The notes beneath the pieces were generated by a model. The model saw nothing but the letters and a program-made list of their open reading frames with translations, was not told where the DNA came from and did not search any database. Shown here piece after piece: positions 1 through 6,384 of a DNA stretch of 8,274 nucleotides; position 1 is the stretch's first letter, and each line of letters starts with the position of its first letter. The position numbers and the translations under genes are program-made. This DNA comes from Actinomycetota bacterium (GTDB lineage: Bacteria > Actinomycetota > Actinomycetes > Propionibacteriales > Nocardioidaceae). The stretch spans positions 1 through 8,274 of the forward strand of contig WLIH01000090.1 of NCBI GenBank assembly GCA_009702305.1, read 5' to 3'.

Positions 1-365
1 AGCGGGAGCGTGGCGCCGTGCTCCTGGCGCAGGTGCAGCACCTGGCGGGCGATGATGTCGAGGAAGGACAGCCCCCGCCGCACGCACAGCAGCGACTTGG
101 CGCGGTCCATGCCCATCGACGTGCCGAGCCCGCCGTTGAGCTTGATCACGGCGGTGGTGCGGATCGCCGCGGCCGCGACCTCGTCGGGCACCTGCACCTC
201 GGCGAGCGACTCCATGTCGACGGGCTCGATCGTCGACTCGGGGATCATCCCCGTCTCGCCGTGCTCGAGCAGCCGGTAGTAGTGCGCGAAGGTCTCGATC
301 GCGACCTCGTCGACACCGGCCGCGAGCATCTTCTCGCGCGCCTTGTGCAAGCCAGGGGAACCCAT
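1..365 (-). CDS. UTP--glucose-1-phosphate uridylyltransferase, UDPGP family (N-terminal part, cut by left edge)
   Basis: This enzyme makes UDP-glucose from UTP and glucose-1-phosphate in the cytosol, feeding cell-wall glycans, trehalose and glycogen. The first 121 residues are visible; the rest lies off the left edge. The family hallmark KLNGGLGTSMGMDRAKS occupies residues 75-91: it is the nucleotide-binding glycine-rich loop plus the conserved lysine of the UDPGP family typified by eukaryotic UGP2. The bacterial GalU enzymes have a different N-terminal motif, so I do not assign galU. A helical lead of about 70 residues before the motif, and the following stretch LSFLDIIARQVLHL, also fit the family. 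The ATG at 365 is preferred: no Shine-Dalgarno is visible, but a TACGAT hexamer ends seven bases upstream, fitting a leaderless mRNA. The gene diverges from the cyclo-ligase gene across 23 bases. The family call is firm; an AGX-type pyrophosphorylase with another sugar is less likely. Confidence 0.9.
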   Translation of the reverse strand, partial: MGSPGLHKAREKMLAAGVDEVAIETFAHYYRLLEHGETGMIPESTIEPVDMESLAEVQVPDEVAAAAIRTTAVIKLNGGLGTSMGMDRAKSLLCVRRGLSFLDIIARQVLHLRQEHGATLP

Positions 366-372
366 GGGACCG

Positions 373-378
373 ATCGTA
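373..378 (-). promoter_or_regulatory. -10 hexamer TACGAT for the uridylyltransferase gene (leaderless type)
   Basis: On the minus strand TACGAT matches the actinobacterial TANNNT -10 consensus. It is followed by seven bases and then the ATG at 365, so transcription would start at or one base before the start codon. No -35 element is obvious. Two of its bases (377-378) are shared with the opposing -10 of the cyclo-ligase gene. The assignment is inferred from sequence pattern only. Confidence 0.6.
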
Positions 379-382
379 GGCT
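377..382 (+). promoter_or_regulatory. -10 hexamer TAGGCT for the cyclo-ligase gene (leaderless type)
   Basis: TAGGCT fits TANNNT and is followed by six bases and the GTG at 389, which places +1 on the start codon. This supports GTG 389 over the in-frame ATG at 407 as the true start. No -35 element and no Shine-Dalgarno are visible. The hexamer overlaps the divergent TACGAT by two bases. Confidence 0.6.
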
Positions 383-388
383 TGCCTG

Positions 389-976
389 GTGGCGACTCAG
401 CACCCGATGGCCAAAACGGCGCTGCGCGACCAGCTGCTGACCACCCGCGGTCGTCGGTCGCTCGCCGAGCGCGCCGAGGTCGCCGACCGGATCGCGGCAG
501 CGCTCCTGGCCGCGCCGGAGGTGCGCCGGGCCGCCACCGTCGCGGCCTACGTCGCCCTGGGCAGCGAGCCCGGCACGGCCCGGCTGCTCGGCGCTCTGGG
601 CGCGGCGGGCAAGCGTGTCCTGCTGCCGGTGCTGCTGCCCGGCGACGACCTCGACTGGGCCGTGCACACCGGTGACGACGACCTGGTCGCCGCCCGACGC
701 GGCCTGCTCGAGCCGAGCTCGCCGCGGCTCGGCGCCGAGGCGATCGCGACAGCCGACGTGGTGCTGGTGCCCGGGTTGGCGGTCTCCCTCGACGGCGCCC
801 GGCTGGGTCGCGGTGGCGGCTCCTACGACCGCGCCCTCGGGCGCGTGCCGGTCGGCACGTTCACGTGCGTGCTGCTGCACGACGACGAGGTCGGCCTCGA
901 CGTGCCCGTCGAGCCGCACGATCGCCGGGTCGTGGCGGCGGCGAGTCCAGCCGGCATCACCCGGCTGCGACGCTGA
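389..976 (+). CDS. 5-formyltetrahydrofolate cyclo-ligase
   Basis: This cytosolic enzyme converts 5-formyltetrahydrofolate to 5,10-methenyltetrahydrofolate using ATP, returning the storage folate to one-carbon metabolism. The protein has 195 residues, normal for the family. The N-terminal part carries the basic helix [22 protein letters not shown] at 139-148 is the family's glycine-rich phosphate-binding motif; the usual sequence is GxGGGYYDR, so one aromatic residue is Ser here. The C-terminal [10 protein letters not shown] matches the conserved end of the family. The start is uncertain between GTG 389 and ATG 407 (189 residues). I prefer 389 because a TAGGCT hexamer sits six bases before it and neither start has a Shine-Dalgarno. 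The neighbour on the left is a divergent UDP-glucose pyrophosphorylase; fumA follows 47 bases downstream and appears to have its own promoter. The pairing of a cyclo-ligase with a uridylyltransferase gene is common in actinobacteria (general knowledge). Confidence 0.92.
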   Translation: MATQHPMAKTALRDQLLTTRGRRSLAERAEVADRIAAALLAAPEVRRAATVAAYVALGSEPGTARLLGALGAAGKRVLLPVLLPGDDLDWAVHTGDDDLVAARRGLLEPSSPRLGAEAIATADVVLVPGLAVSLDGARLGRGGGSYDRALGRVPVGTFTCVLLHDDEVGLDVPVEPHDRRVVAAASPAGITRLRR

Positions 977-1009
977 CCGTCCACCGCGAGCGCCGGGCGA
1001 GGTCGGCGG

Positions 1010-1015
1010 TAGCCT
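1010..1015 (+). promoter_or_regulatory. -10 hexamer TAGCCT for the class I fumarase gene (leaderless type)
   Basis: TAGCCT fits TANNNT and is followed by eight bases and then GTG at 1024. There is no purine-rich Shine-Dalgarno in the 47-base gap after the cyclo-ligase stop, so a leaderless transcript is the simplest reading. No -35 element stands out. Confidence 0.5.
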
Positions 1016-1023
1016 TGACGCTC

Positions 1024-2727
1024 GTGGCGACCGAACCCGAGTTCCGATACTCCGACCTCCTGCCGACCGGCCCTGACCAGACGCCGTACCGCCTGGTCAC
1101 GACCGAGGGGGTCTCGACCTTCGAGGTCGACGGTCAGCGGTTCCTGAAGGTCGACCCGGCCGCGATCCAACGGCTCACCGCCGAGGCGATGCACGACATC
1201 AGCCACTACCTGCGCCCTGCGCACCTGGCCCAGCTGCGCAGGATCATCGACGACCCCGAGGCCTCGGGCAACGACCGTTTCGTCGCCCTCGACCTACTCA
1301 AGAACGTCAACATCTCGGCGGGTGGGGTGCTGCCGATGTGCCAGGACACCGGCACCGCGATCGTGATGGGCAAGAAGTCCGAGGGCGTGCTCACCGGCGC
1401 CGACGACGGGGAGGCGATCAGCCGGGGCGTCTACGACGCCTACACCCAGCTCAACCTGCGCTACTCCCAGCTCGCGCCGCTGACGACGTACGACGAGAAG
1501 AACACCGGCACCAACCTGCCCGCCCAGATCGAGCTGTACTCGACCGCGCAGGGCCCGAAGGGGCCGGAGTACAAGTTCCTCTTCATGGCCAAGGGCGGCG
1601 GCTCGGCGAACAAGTCCTTCCTCTTCCAAGAGACCAAGGCCGTCCTCAACCCCAAGCGGATGCTGGAGTTCCTCGACGAGAAGATCCGATCCCTCGGCAC
1701 CGCTGCGTGCCCGCCGTACCACCTGGCGATCGTGATCGGCGGCACCAGCGCCGAGTTCGCCCTGAAGACGGCCAAGTACGCGTCGGCGCACTACCTCGAC
1801 GAGCTGCCGACCGAAGGGTCGATGAGCGCCCACGGATTCCGCGACCTCGAGCTCGAGGAGGAGGTCTTCAAGCTGACCCAGTCCTTCGGCATCGGCGCAC
1901 AGTTCGGCGGCAAGTACTTCTGCCACGACGTCCGGGTCGTGCGGCTGCCGCGCCACGGCGCGTCGTGCCCGGTCGCGATCGCGGTCTCCTGCTCGGCCGA
2001 CCGGCAGGCGCTCGGCAAGATCACCGCCGACGGCGTCTTCCTCGAGCAGCTCGAGACCGACCCGGCGCAGTACATGCCCGAGGCAGGCGTGGCCGACGAC
2101 ATCGCCGGCGGCGAGGTCGTGCCGATCGACCTCAACCACCCGATGAGCGAGATCCTGGCCGAGCTGCGGCGGCACCCGGTCAAGACCCGGCTCTCGCTCA
2201 CCGGCCCCCTGGTCGTGGCGCGCGACATCGCGCACGCCAAGATCAAGGAGCTGCTCGACAGCGGCGCCGAGATGCCGTCCTACCTGCGCGACCACCCCGT
2301 CTACTACGCCGGCCCGGCCAAGACGCCCGAGGGCATGGCGTCCGGCTCCTTCGGCCCCACGACGGCGGGTCGGATGGACTCCTACGTCGAGCAGTTCCAG
2401 GCCGCCGGCGGGTCCATGGTGATGCTGGCGAAGGGCAACCGCTCCAAGGTCGTCACCGAGGCGTGCCAGCGCCACGGCGGCTTCTACCTCGGCTCGATCG
2501 GCGGCCCCGCGGCCCGGCTCGCGCAGGACTGCATCAAGAGCCAGGAGGTGCTGGAGTACCCCGAGCTCGGCATGGAGGCGGTGTGGAAGATCGAGGTCGA
2601 GGACTTCCCGGCGTTCATCGTCGTCGACGACCAGGGCAACGACTTCTTCACCGATCCCTCGGGCGCGGTGACCGTGCCCCTGAGCTCGATCGGTGCGGCC
2701 GGCCTGCGGGTCCGCTCGGCCGAGTAG
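1024..2727 (+). CDS. fumA: Fumarate hydratase class I ([4Fe-4S], FumA type)
   Basis: It interconverts fumarate and L-malate in the TCA cycle using an oxygen-sensitive [4Fe-4S] cluster, in the cytosol. The protein has 567 residues, close to E. coli FumA (548). It carries both the alpha-like N-terminal and beta-like C-terminal parts in one chain. Likely cluster ligands are Cys106 (PMCQDTGTA), Cys229 (GTAACPPYH) and Cys323 (VSCSADR); the spacings of 123 and 94 closely follow the 119 and 94 of FumA Cys105/224/318. The C-terminal motifs TAGRMDSYV (Arg450) and AKGNRSK (Lys470) match conserved active-site residues of the family. GTG 1024 is chosen because upstream in-frame starts overlap the cyclo-ligase gene and the homologous region begins at [12 protein letters not shown] second, unrelated fumarase (fumC) lies at 4378-5769. 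Class I versus class II is certain; tartrate dehydratase activity cannot be excluded but the fused single chain argues for fumarase. Confidence 0.96.
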   Translation: MATEPEFRYSDLLPTGPDQTPYRLVTTEGVSTFEVDGQRFLKVDPAAIQRLTAEAMHDISHYLRPAHLAQLRRIIDDPEASGNDRFVALDLLKNVNISAGGVLPMCQDTGTAIVMGKKSEGVLTGADDGEAISRGVYDAYTQLNLRYSQLAPLTTYDEKNTGTNLPAQIELYSTAQGPKGPEYKFLFMAKGGGSANKSFLFQETKAVLNPKRMLEFLDEKIRSLGTAACPPYHLAIVIGGTSAEFALKTAKYASAHYLDELPTEGSMSAHGFRDLELEEEVFKLTQSFGIGAQFGGKYFCHDVRVVRLPRHGASCPVAIAVSCSADRQALGKITADGVFLEQLETDPAQYMPEAGVADDIAGGEVVPIDLNHPMSEILAELRRHPVKTRLSLTGPLVVARDIAHAKIKELLDSGAEMPSYLRDHPVYYAGPAKTPEGMASGSFGPTTAGRMDSYVEQFQAAGGSMVMLAKGNRSKVVTEACQRHGGFYLGSIGGPAARLAQDCIKSQEVLEYPELGMEAVWKIEVEDFPAFIVVDDQGNDFFTDPSGAVTVPLSSIGAAGLRVRSAE

Positions 2728-2751
2728 CGCCGCAGCGACGCGACGCTCGGC

Positions 2752-3183
2752 TCAGCAGCTGCGCTTGACGCTGCGCGTCGTCGCGTACCACTTCGACCAG
2801 GCTCCGGTGCCGACGCGACCGCGCGCAGCGGCCGTGACCCGCACCGTCTGCCCACACGGGACGGCCGCGGTCGAGAACGTCGTGGTCGAGCCCTTCATGA
2901 GGTAGCGCGCGCCCAGAGTCCGGGCAGCGTTGCCGCCGATCTTGTAGGTGATCCGCACCTGGCGCTCGCCGGCGTTCGAGTCGGCATCCGAGGAGCTGCG
3001 GACGAACTGGACGTAGGCCCTGGCCTGGGCGCTGGTCGGCGGCGAGACCCGGCCCTTCACGCCGTATGCCTCCGGGCTGTAGGGGCCGTAGGTCACGGCG
3101 GACGCCGGCGAGGCCGTGCCGACGAGGAGCAGGGCGAACGCGAGGCCGACGACGGCGCGGAGGAAGCGGGACGAGCTGAGCAT
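2752..3183 (-). CDS. Small secreted protein of unknown function
   Basis: I do not recognise this family. The 143-residue product has a clear Sec signal peptide: Arg6 and Arg9, a hydrophobic core (AVVGLAFALLLVG), and a likely cleavage after ASPASA at residue 29. The mature part of about 114 residues alternates short hydrophobic and polar stretches and contains only two cysteines, Cys110 and the C-terminal Cys143. These could form one disulfide and tie the last strand down. The pattern (VRITYKIGG, TTTFSTAAV, QTVRVTAAARG) suggests a small beta-sandwich, Ig- or Fn3-like; this is inference. The start at 3183 has GGGAG eight bases upstream and gives the signal peptide at the very N-terminus; the frame stays open further upstream but without signal-like sequence. 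It converges on fumA with 24 bases between stops and diverges from the zinc-ribbon operon. The context gives no functional clue. Confidence 0.8.
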   Translation of the reverse strand: MLSSSRFLRAVVGLAFALLLVGTASPASAVTYGPYSPEAYGVKGRVSPPTSAQARAYVQFVRSSSDADSNAGERQVRITYKIGGNAARTLGARYLMKGSTTTFSTAAVPCGQTVRVTAAARGRVGTGAWSKWYATTRSVKRSC

Positions 3184-3191
3184 GGCGGGGT

Positions 3192-3196
3192 CTCCC
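3192..3196 (-). promoter_or_regulatory. Shine-Dalgarno GGGAG for the secreted protein
   Basis: On the minus strand GGGAG lies eight bases before the ATG at 3183. It decides the start among several in-frame candidates and shows that this gene, unlike most in the window, is translated from a mRNA with a leader. Confidence 0.6.
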
Positions 3197-3243
3197 AAGA
3201 AGGCTGGCGTGACGAGCGGGCGCGCTCGGCGGGCACGCTGATC

Positions 3244-3249
3244 AGGGTA
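3244..3249 (-). promoter_or_regulatory. Candidate -10 hexamer TACCCT for the secreted protein
   Basis: On the minus strand TACCCT fits TANNNT. A start about seven bases downstream would give a leader of roughly 55 bases containing the GGGAG ribosome site. A GTGACC about 15 bases upstream is a weak -35 candidate with short spacing. Low to moderate support. Confidence 0.35.
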
Positions 3250-3296
3250 GCCCGGGGTGCGGTCGGTCACACCGCCTTCGACGGAGCACACCGTCC

Positions 3297-3322
3297 GGAA
3301 CGGTCGCCGCCTCCCGGCCGTT
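3297..3322 (+). promoter_or_regulatory. Candidate ECF-sigma promoter (GGAACG, 16-base spacer, CGTT) for the zinc-ribbon operon
   Basis: GGAAC at 3297-3301 and CGTT at 3319-3322 are separated by 17 bases (16 after GGAACG). They fit the GGAAC(n)-N15/16-CGTT consensus known for SigE-like and related ECF sigma factors of actinobacteria. The predicted start near 3330 would leave a leader of about 22 bases that contains the AGGAGG site. No TANNNT hexamer is found at a suitable place before this gene. In G+C-rich DNA the motif can occur by chance, but its position relative to the ribosome site and start codon is right. Confidence 0.45.
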
Positions 3323-3337
3323 GGCACGGGTGAGGAC

Positions 3338-3343
3338 AGGAGG
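3338..3343 (+). promoter_or_regulatory. Strong Shine-Dalgarno AGGAGG for the zinc-ribbon gene
   Basis: A perfect AGGAGG sits eight bases before ATG 3352. It is the strongest ribosome site in the window and fixes the start. It also contrasts with the leaderless pattern of the metabolic genes around it. Confidence 0.85.
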
Positions 3344-3351
3344 CCCTACCC

Positions 3352-3654
3352 ATGCAATGCCCCACCGACGGGACCGTGCTCACGATGAGCGAGCGCAGCG
3401 GCATCGAGATCGACTACTGCCCCACCTGCCGTGGTGTCTGGCTCGACCGCGGCGAGCTCGACAAGATCATCGACCGGTCACTGAGCCAGCCGGCAGCCGC
3501 GCCCCAGCCTGCCGCGGCGCCGGCGCCGGCACCGCCCCAGCAGTACAACCAGCCCCCGCGCTACGACAACCGCGACAGCCGGGGATACGACGACCGCAGC
3601 GGCCACTACAAGAAGAAGCGCAAGGAGAGCTGGCTCAGCGAGCTCTTCGACTGA
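3352..3654 (+). CDS. TFIIB-type zinc-ribbon protein
   Basis: A 100-residue protein of the small bacterial zf-TFIIB (Zn-ribbon) family; its molecular role is not established. The N-terminal domain (about residues 1-42) has the family pattern MQCPTDGT ... YCPTCRGVWLDRGELDKII. Cys3, Cys23 and Cys26 are present; the usual fourth cysteine is Asp6 in CPTD, as in many members of this family, so zinc may be held by three Cys plus Asp, or not at all. A low-complexity linker follows: Ala/Pro-rich at about 44-62, then Gln/Tyr/Asn/Asp/Arg-rich to about 88. The chain ends with the basic run KKKRKE and an amphipathic ESWLSELFD tail, also typical of the family. The 12-base gap to the next gene indicates an operon. 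A likely ECF promoter upstream would place the pair in a stress regulon; this is inference. No signal peptide or membrane segment is visible. Confidence 0.88.
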   Translation: MQCPTDGTVLTMSERSGIEIDYCPTCRGVWLDRGELDKIIDRSLSQPAAAPQPAAAPAPAPPQQYNQPPRYDNRDSRGYDDRSGHYKKKRKESWLSELFD

Positions 3655-3659
3655 GAGGG
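3653..3659 (+). promoter_or_regulatory. Shine-Dalgarno GAGAGGG for the spermidine-synthase-like gene
   Basis: The purine run GAGAGGG overlaps the stop codon of the zinc-ribbon gene and ends seven bases before GTG 3667. It supports this GTG as the start and translation from a shared mRNA. Confidence 0.6.
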
Positions 3660-3666
3660 TCCACCG

Positions 3667-4353
3667 GTGTCCGAGGTGGAGTACGTCGAGCTGGCCCGCG
3701 TCGAGACGGAGCGGGGCGACCTCGTGCTGCGCGAGCGTCGCGGTGAGGACGCCCCGTCCGCACTCGAGCTGCGCGCCAACGGCGTCTTCGTGATGGACAC
3801 CGTCGAGATCGGCAGCGAGCGCGCCCTCGCGAGCGCAGCCCTGGAGTTGGTCGCCGAGCCCCGCGTCGTGCTCGTCGGCGGGCTCGGACTCGGCTACACG
3901 ATGCACGAGGTGCTGGCTGACCACCGGGTCGAGCGCTGCGTGGTCGTCGAGATCGAGTCGGCGCTGGTCGACTGGATGCGCGACGGGACGGTGCCCCACG
4001 GCCCGGGCGTGATGGCCGACGGCCGCGTGGAGGTGGTGGTCGCCGACGTCGCGGTCGCCCTCACCGAGGCCCGCCCGTCGTCGTACGACCTGGTGCTGCT
4101 CGACGTCGACAACGGACCGGGCTACCTGGTCCACGACGCCAACGCAGCGCTCTACCGCGACCCGTTCCTCGCGACCGCCCGCGCCGCCGTGCGACCCGGC
4201 GGCGCTCTCGTCGTCTGGTCGGCCTCGGCGTCGCCCGATCTGCAGGCGGCCCTCGAGCGGGTCTTCGGCGCGGTCGAGGCGATCGCGCACCAGGTGCGAC
4301 TGCAGGAGCGCGACGAGCACTACTGGCTCTACGTCGCTCGGGTGGAGCGATAG
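3667..4353 (+). CDS. Spermidine-synthase-like protein (Rossmann-fold SAM-binding type)
   Basis: The 228-residue protein has the fold of polyamine aminopropyltransferases and related SAM-dependent methyltransferases. VLVGGLGLGY (GGLGLG at 71-76) is the SAM-binding glycine loop, Glu95 in VVEIES is the expected ribose-binding acid, and LLDVDNGPG (Asp146, Asp148) aligns with the DxxDP active-site region of spermidine synthase. A short N-terminal beta part survives (ELRANGVFVMDTVEIG), but the YHE element that normally follows is replaced by SERALASAAL. The chain is about 50 residues shorter than a typical SpeE. True spermidine synthesis is therefore doubtful; no speD or other polyamine gene is in the window. 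It may act on another amine or be a methyltransferase. It lies 12 bases after the zinc-ribbon gene and is probably cotranscribed with it. fumC follows 24 bases downstream but seems to have its own promoter. Confidence 0.82.
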   Translation: MSEVEYVELARVETERGDLVLRERRGEDAPSALELRANGVFVMDTVEIGSERALASAALELVAEPRVVLVGGLGLGYTMHEVLADHRVERCVVVEIESALVDWMRDGTVPHGPGVMADGRVEVVVADVAVALTEARPSSYDLVLLDVDNGPGYLVHDANAALYRDPFLATARAAVRPGGALVVWSASASPDLQAALERVFGAVEAIAHQVRLQERDEHYWLYVARVER

Positions 4354-4364
4354 CGTCCACGCAG

Positions 4365-4370
4365 TAGCGT
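4365..4370 (+). promoter_or_regulatory. -10 hexamer TAGCGT for fumC (leaderless type)
   Basis: TAGCGT fits TANNNT and is followed by seven bases and GTG 4378. An identical TAGCGTC lies 14 bases upstream at 4351-4357, where its TAG is the stop codon of the preceding gene. Only the second copy has the right distance for a leaderless start. CCAGG immediately before the GTG is too close to serve as a normal ribosome site. Confidence 0.55.
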
Positions 4371-4377
4371 CGCCAGG

Positions 4378-5769
4378 GTGAGCACCGACGAGAGCTTCCG
4401 CACCGAGCACGACAGCATGGGCGAGGTCCAGGTGCCGGCCGCCGCGCTGTGGCGGGCCCAGACCCAGCGGGCCGTCGAGAACTTCCCGATCAGCGGCACC
4501 CCCCTCGAGCCCCGGCTGATCCACGCGATCGGTCACGTCAAGGCGGTCGCCGCCCGGGTCAACGCCGAGCTCGGCATCCTCGAGGCCACCCGGGCCGACG
4601 CGATCGCAGCGGCAGCGGCGGCGGTCGCCCGCGGCGAGCACGACGCGGAGTTCCCGGTCGACGTCTTCCAGACCGGGTCGGGGACCAGCTCGAACATGAA
4701 CGCCAACGAGGTCATCGCCTCCCTCGCCGCTCAGGCCGGGGTCGAGGTGCATCCCAACGATCACGTCAACGCCAGCCAGTCCAGCAACGACACCTTCCCC
4801 ACGGCCATCCACGTCGCCGCCACCCTCGCGGTGGTCGAGGACCTGCTGCCCGCGCTCGACGTGCTGGCGACGTCGTTCGAGGCCAAGGCGTCGGAGTTCG
4901 CGACCCTGGTGAAGTCGGGTCGCACCCACCTGATGGACGCCACGCCCGTGATGCTCGGCCAGGAGATGGGGGGCTACGCCGCCACCGTGCGCTACGCCGC
5001 CGAGCGTCTGGAGGCCGTGCTGCCGCGGGTCCGCGAGCTGCCGCTGGGCGGGACCGCCGTCGGCACCGGCATCAACACCCCGGTCGGCTTCGCGAAGCGC
5101 GCGATCGAGCTGCTCGGCGAGGCGACCGCTCAGCCGTTCACCGAGGCGCGCAACCACTTCGAGGCCCAGGGCACCCGTGACTCGCTGGTCGAGCTCAGTG
5201 GCGTCCTGCGCACGATCGCGGTCGGGTTGACGAAGGTCTGCAACGACCTGCGCTGGATGGCGTCGGGTCCGACCACCGGACTGGCCGAGATCCATCTGCC
5301 GGACCTGCAACCGGGCTCGAGCATCATGCCGGGCAAGGTCAATCCCGTGCTGCCCGAGGCGACGCTGATGGTCTGCGCGCAGGTGATCGGCAACGACACC
5401 GCCGTGACGGTCGCCGGAGCGAGCGGCAGCTTCGAGCTCAACGTCGCGATGCCGGTCATCGCGCGCAACGTGCTGGAGTCGACGCGCCTGCTGGCCGCCT
5501 CGACCCGCTTGCTCGCCGCCCGCTGCGTCGACGGCATCGCCGCCGACGCCGAGCGGATGCGGGCCTACGCCGAGTCGTCGCCCTCGGTCGTCACCCCGCT
5601 CAACCGCCATCTGGGCTACGAGGCGGCGGCCACCATCGCCAAGCAGGCCCTCGCCGACGGGGCCACGATCCGCGAGACCGTGCTGCGACTCGGGTATGTC
5701 GAGCGCGGCGAGCTCACGCTCGACCAGCTCGACGACGCCCTCGACGTCGACGCGATGACCCATCCGTGA
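4378..5769 (+). CDS. fumC: Fumarate hydratase class II (FumC)
   Basis: It catalyses fumarate to L-malate in the TCA cycle as an iron-free homotetramer of the fumarase/aspartase superfamily. The 463 residues match E. coli FumC (467) along the whole length. The motifs in order are [11 protein letters not shown] near the start, [14 protein letters not shown], the substrate-binding [25 protein letters not shown] with the conserved active-site His184 (E. coli His188), and the superfamily signature [10 protein letters not shown] at 313-322 with the catalytic serine on its mobile loop. Arginosuccinate lyase, aspartase and adenylosuccinate lyase are excluded by the overall match to FumC. GTG 4378 is chosen because the homologous region begins a few residues later and a -10 hexamer stands seven bases upstream. 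It converges with a DUF4245 gene with 36 bases between stops, a neighbourhood also known in mycobacteria. A short alanine run at about residues 76-82 is harmless low complexity. Confidence 0.97.
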   Translation: MSTDESFRTEHDSMGEVQVPAAALWRAQTQRAVENFPISGTPLEPRLIHAIGHVKAVAARVNAELGILEATRADAIAAAAAAVARGEHDAEFPVDVFQTGSGTSSNMNANEVIASLAAQAGVEVHPNDHVNASQSSNDTFPTAIHVAATLAVVEDLLPALDVLATSFEAKASEFATLVKSGRTHLMDATPVMLGQEMGGYAATVRYAAERLEAVLPRVRELPLGGTAVGTGINTPVGFAKRAIELLGEATAQPFTEARNHFEAQGTRDSLVELSGVLRTIAVGLTKVCNDLRWMASGPTTGLAEIHLPDLQPGSSIMPGKVNPVLPEATLMVCAQVIGNDTAVTVAGASGSFELNVAMPVIARNVLESTRLLAASTRLLAARCVDGIAADAERMRAYAESSPSVVTPLNRHLGYEAAATIAKQALADGATIRETVLRLGYVERGELTLDQLDDALDVDAMTHP

Positions 5770-5805
5770 CGGCGAGCGCCACGACCGGTCGGGACTCGGC
5801 CGAGG

Positions 5806-6378
5806 TCAGGGGGCGCCGGTCGTGAGCAGGGAGAGCAGCAGCTGGAGGTCGGCGACGTCGGCGGAGCCGTAGACCAGGACCGTGCGGTCGCCCACCTCGG
5901 CGGCGTACGCGTGATCTCCCCCCTCATCGGAGAAGCTCTGCCAGGTGGTCGCGACCGAACCCTCGACCTGGAGCGGATCGCCCTCGCCCGGCGCCTCGTC
6001 GACGTACACCGCGAGCAGGTCGTCGACGTCCTCGTCCTCCTCGTGGAGGCCCACGAAGGTGCCCTCGTCGGTGAGCATCGCCAGGTCCCAGACCGGTCGG
6101 TCCCCCGGGTCCAGCGTGACCTCGGTCGCGGACCAGCCCTCGGGCAGCGCCGAGGGGTGCACCAGCTCCAGACCGGCACGGCCGGCCTCGGTGACGACAG
6201 AGAGGTAGTCCACGTCCGGCGGGACGTAGTCGGGCTCCTCGCGGAAGGTGCCGCGGAAGAGCACGAACGCACCCACGACCAGCAGCAGCACCAGCATCGC
6301 GCCGATCAGTCCGTTGGTCGAGCGCTGGTAGCGCCCCGGCGCACCCGCCGCCTGACCGTCCGTCCCTGCCTCGCTCAC
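5806..6378 (-). CDS. DUF4245 family membrane-anchored protein
   Basis: This 190-residue actinobacterial protein has no known function. A short polar N-terminus with Arg16 and Arg19 is followed by one hydrophobic segment at about residues 23-41 (LIGAMLVLLLVVGAFVLF). The rest, about 145 residues, is acidic and should lie outside the membrane. Family-like stretches are PPDVDYLSVVTEAGRAG, ALPEGWSATEV, TWQSFSDEG and RTVLVYGSADVADLQLLLSLL. There is no lipobox, so it is an anchor rather than a lipoprotein. GTG 6378 places the membrane segment near the N-terminus; the frame remains open upstream but would run into the divergent permease gene. GAGG (6390-6387) could be its ribosome site, or the hexamer GAGGAT could be a -10. 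Convergence with fumC matches actinobacterial genomes where DUF4245 genes sit beside fum and glpX, so a link to central carbon metabolism or the envelope is possible but unproven. Confidence 0.85.
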   Translation of the reverse strand: MSEAGTDGQAAGAPGRYQRSTNGLIGAMLVLLLVVGAFVLFRGTFREEPDYVPPDVDYLSVVTEAGRAGLELVHPSALPEGWSATEVTLDPGDRPVWDLAMLTDEGTFVGLHEEDEDVDDLLAVYVDEAPGEGDPLQVEGSVATTWQSFSDEGGDHAYAAEVGDRTVLVYGSADVADLQLLLSLLTTGAP

Positions 6379-6384
6379 GACCCC

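Noticed and set aside
865..1023. An N-terminal extension of fumA upstream of GTG 1024.
   Set aside because: The extension overlaps the cyclo-ligase gene in another frame, is Arg-rich and unlike any fumarase, and ignores the -10 hexamer placed for GTG 1024.
1294..2475. A 393-codon minus-strand open frame opposite fumA.
   Set aside because: It is a shadow of a certain gene; the composition is low-complexity and no family is recognisable.
2728..2751. A terminator between the convergent fumA and secreted-protein genes.
   Set aside because: Only a four-pair AGCG/CGCT stem is visible and there is no T-run on either strand.
1338..2768. A 476-codon plus-strand frame overlapping fumA.
   Set aside because: It is an out-of-phase reading of fumA dominated by Arg, Pro and Gly, with no start signal.
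4592..4630. A GCG/GCA-rich run within fumC as a microsatellite-like repeat.
   Set aside because: It encodes an alanine-rich helix in the conserved reading frame and is irregular; ordinary coding low complexity.
3478..5763. A 761-codon open frame on the minus strand opposite three plus-strand genes.
   Set aside because: It lies antisense to the zinc-ribbon, spermidine-synthase-like and fumC genes. Its translation is rich in Arg, Gly, Asp, His and Val with no recognisable domain. Such long shadows are normal in G+C-rich coding DNA where stop codons are rare.
5770..5805. A short hairpin (CGGTC/GGCCG, 7-base loop) between the convergent fumC and DUF4245 stops as a terminator.
   Set aside because: The stem is only five pairs with one wobble and no T-run follows. 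A terminator is expected here but cannot be claimed from this.
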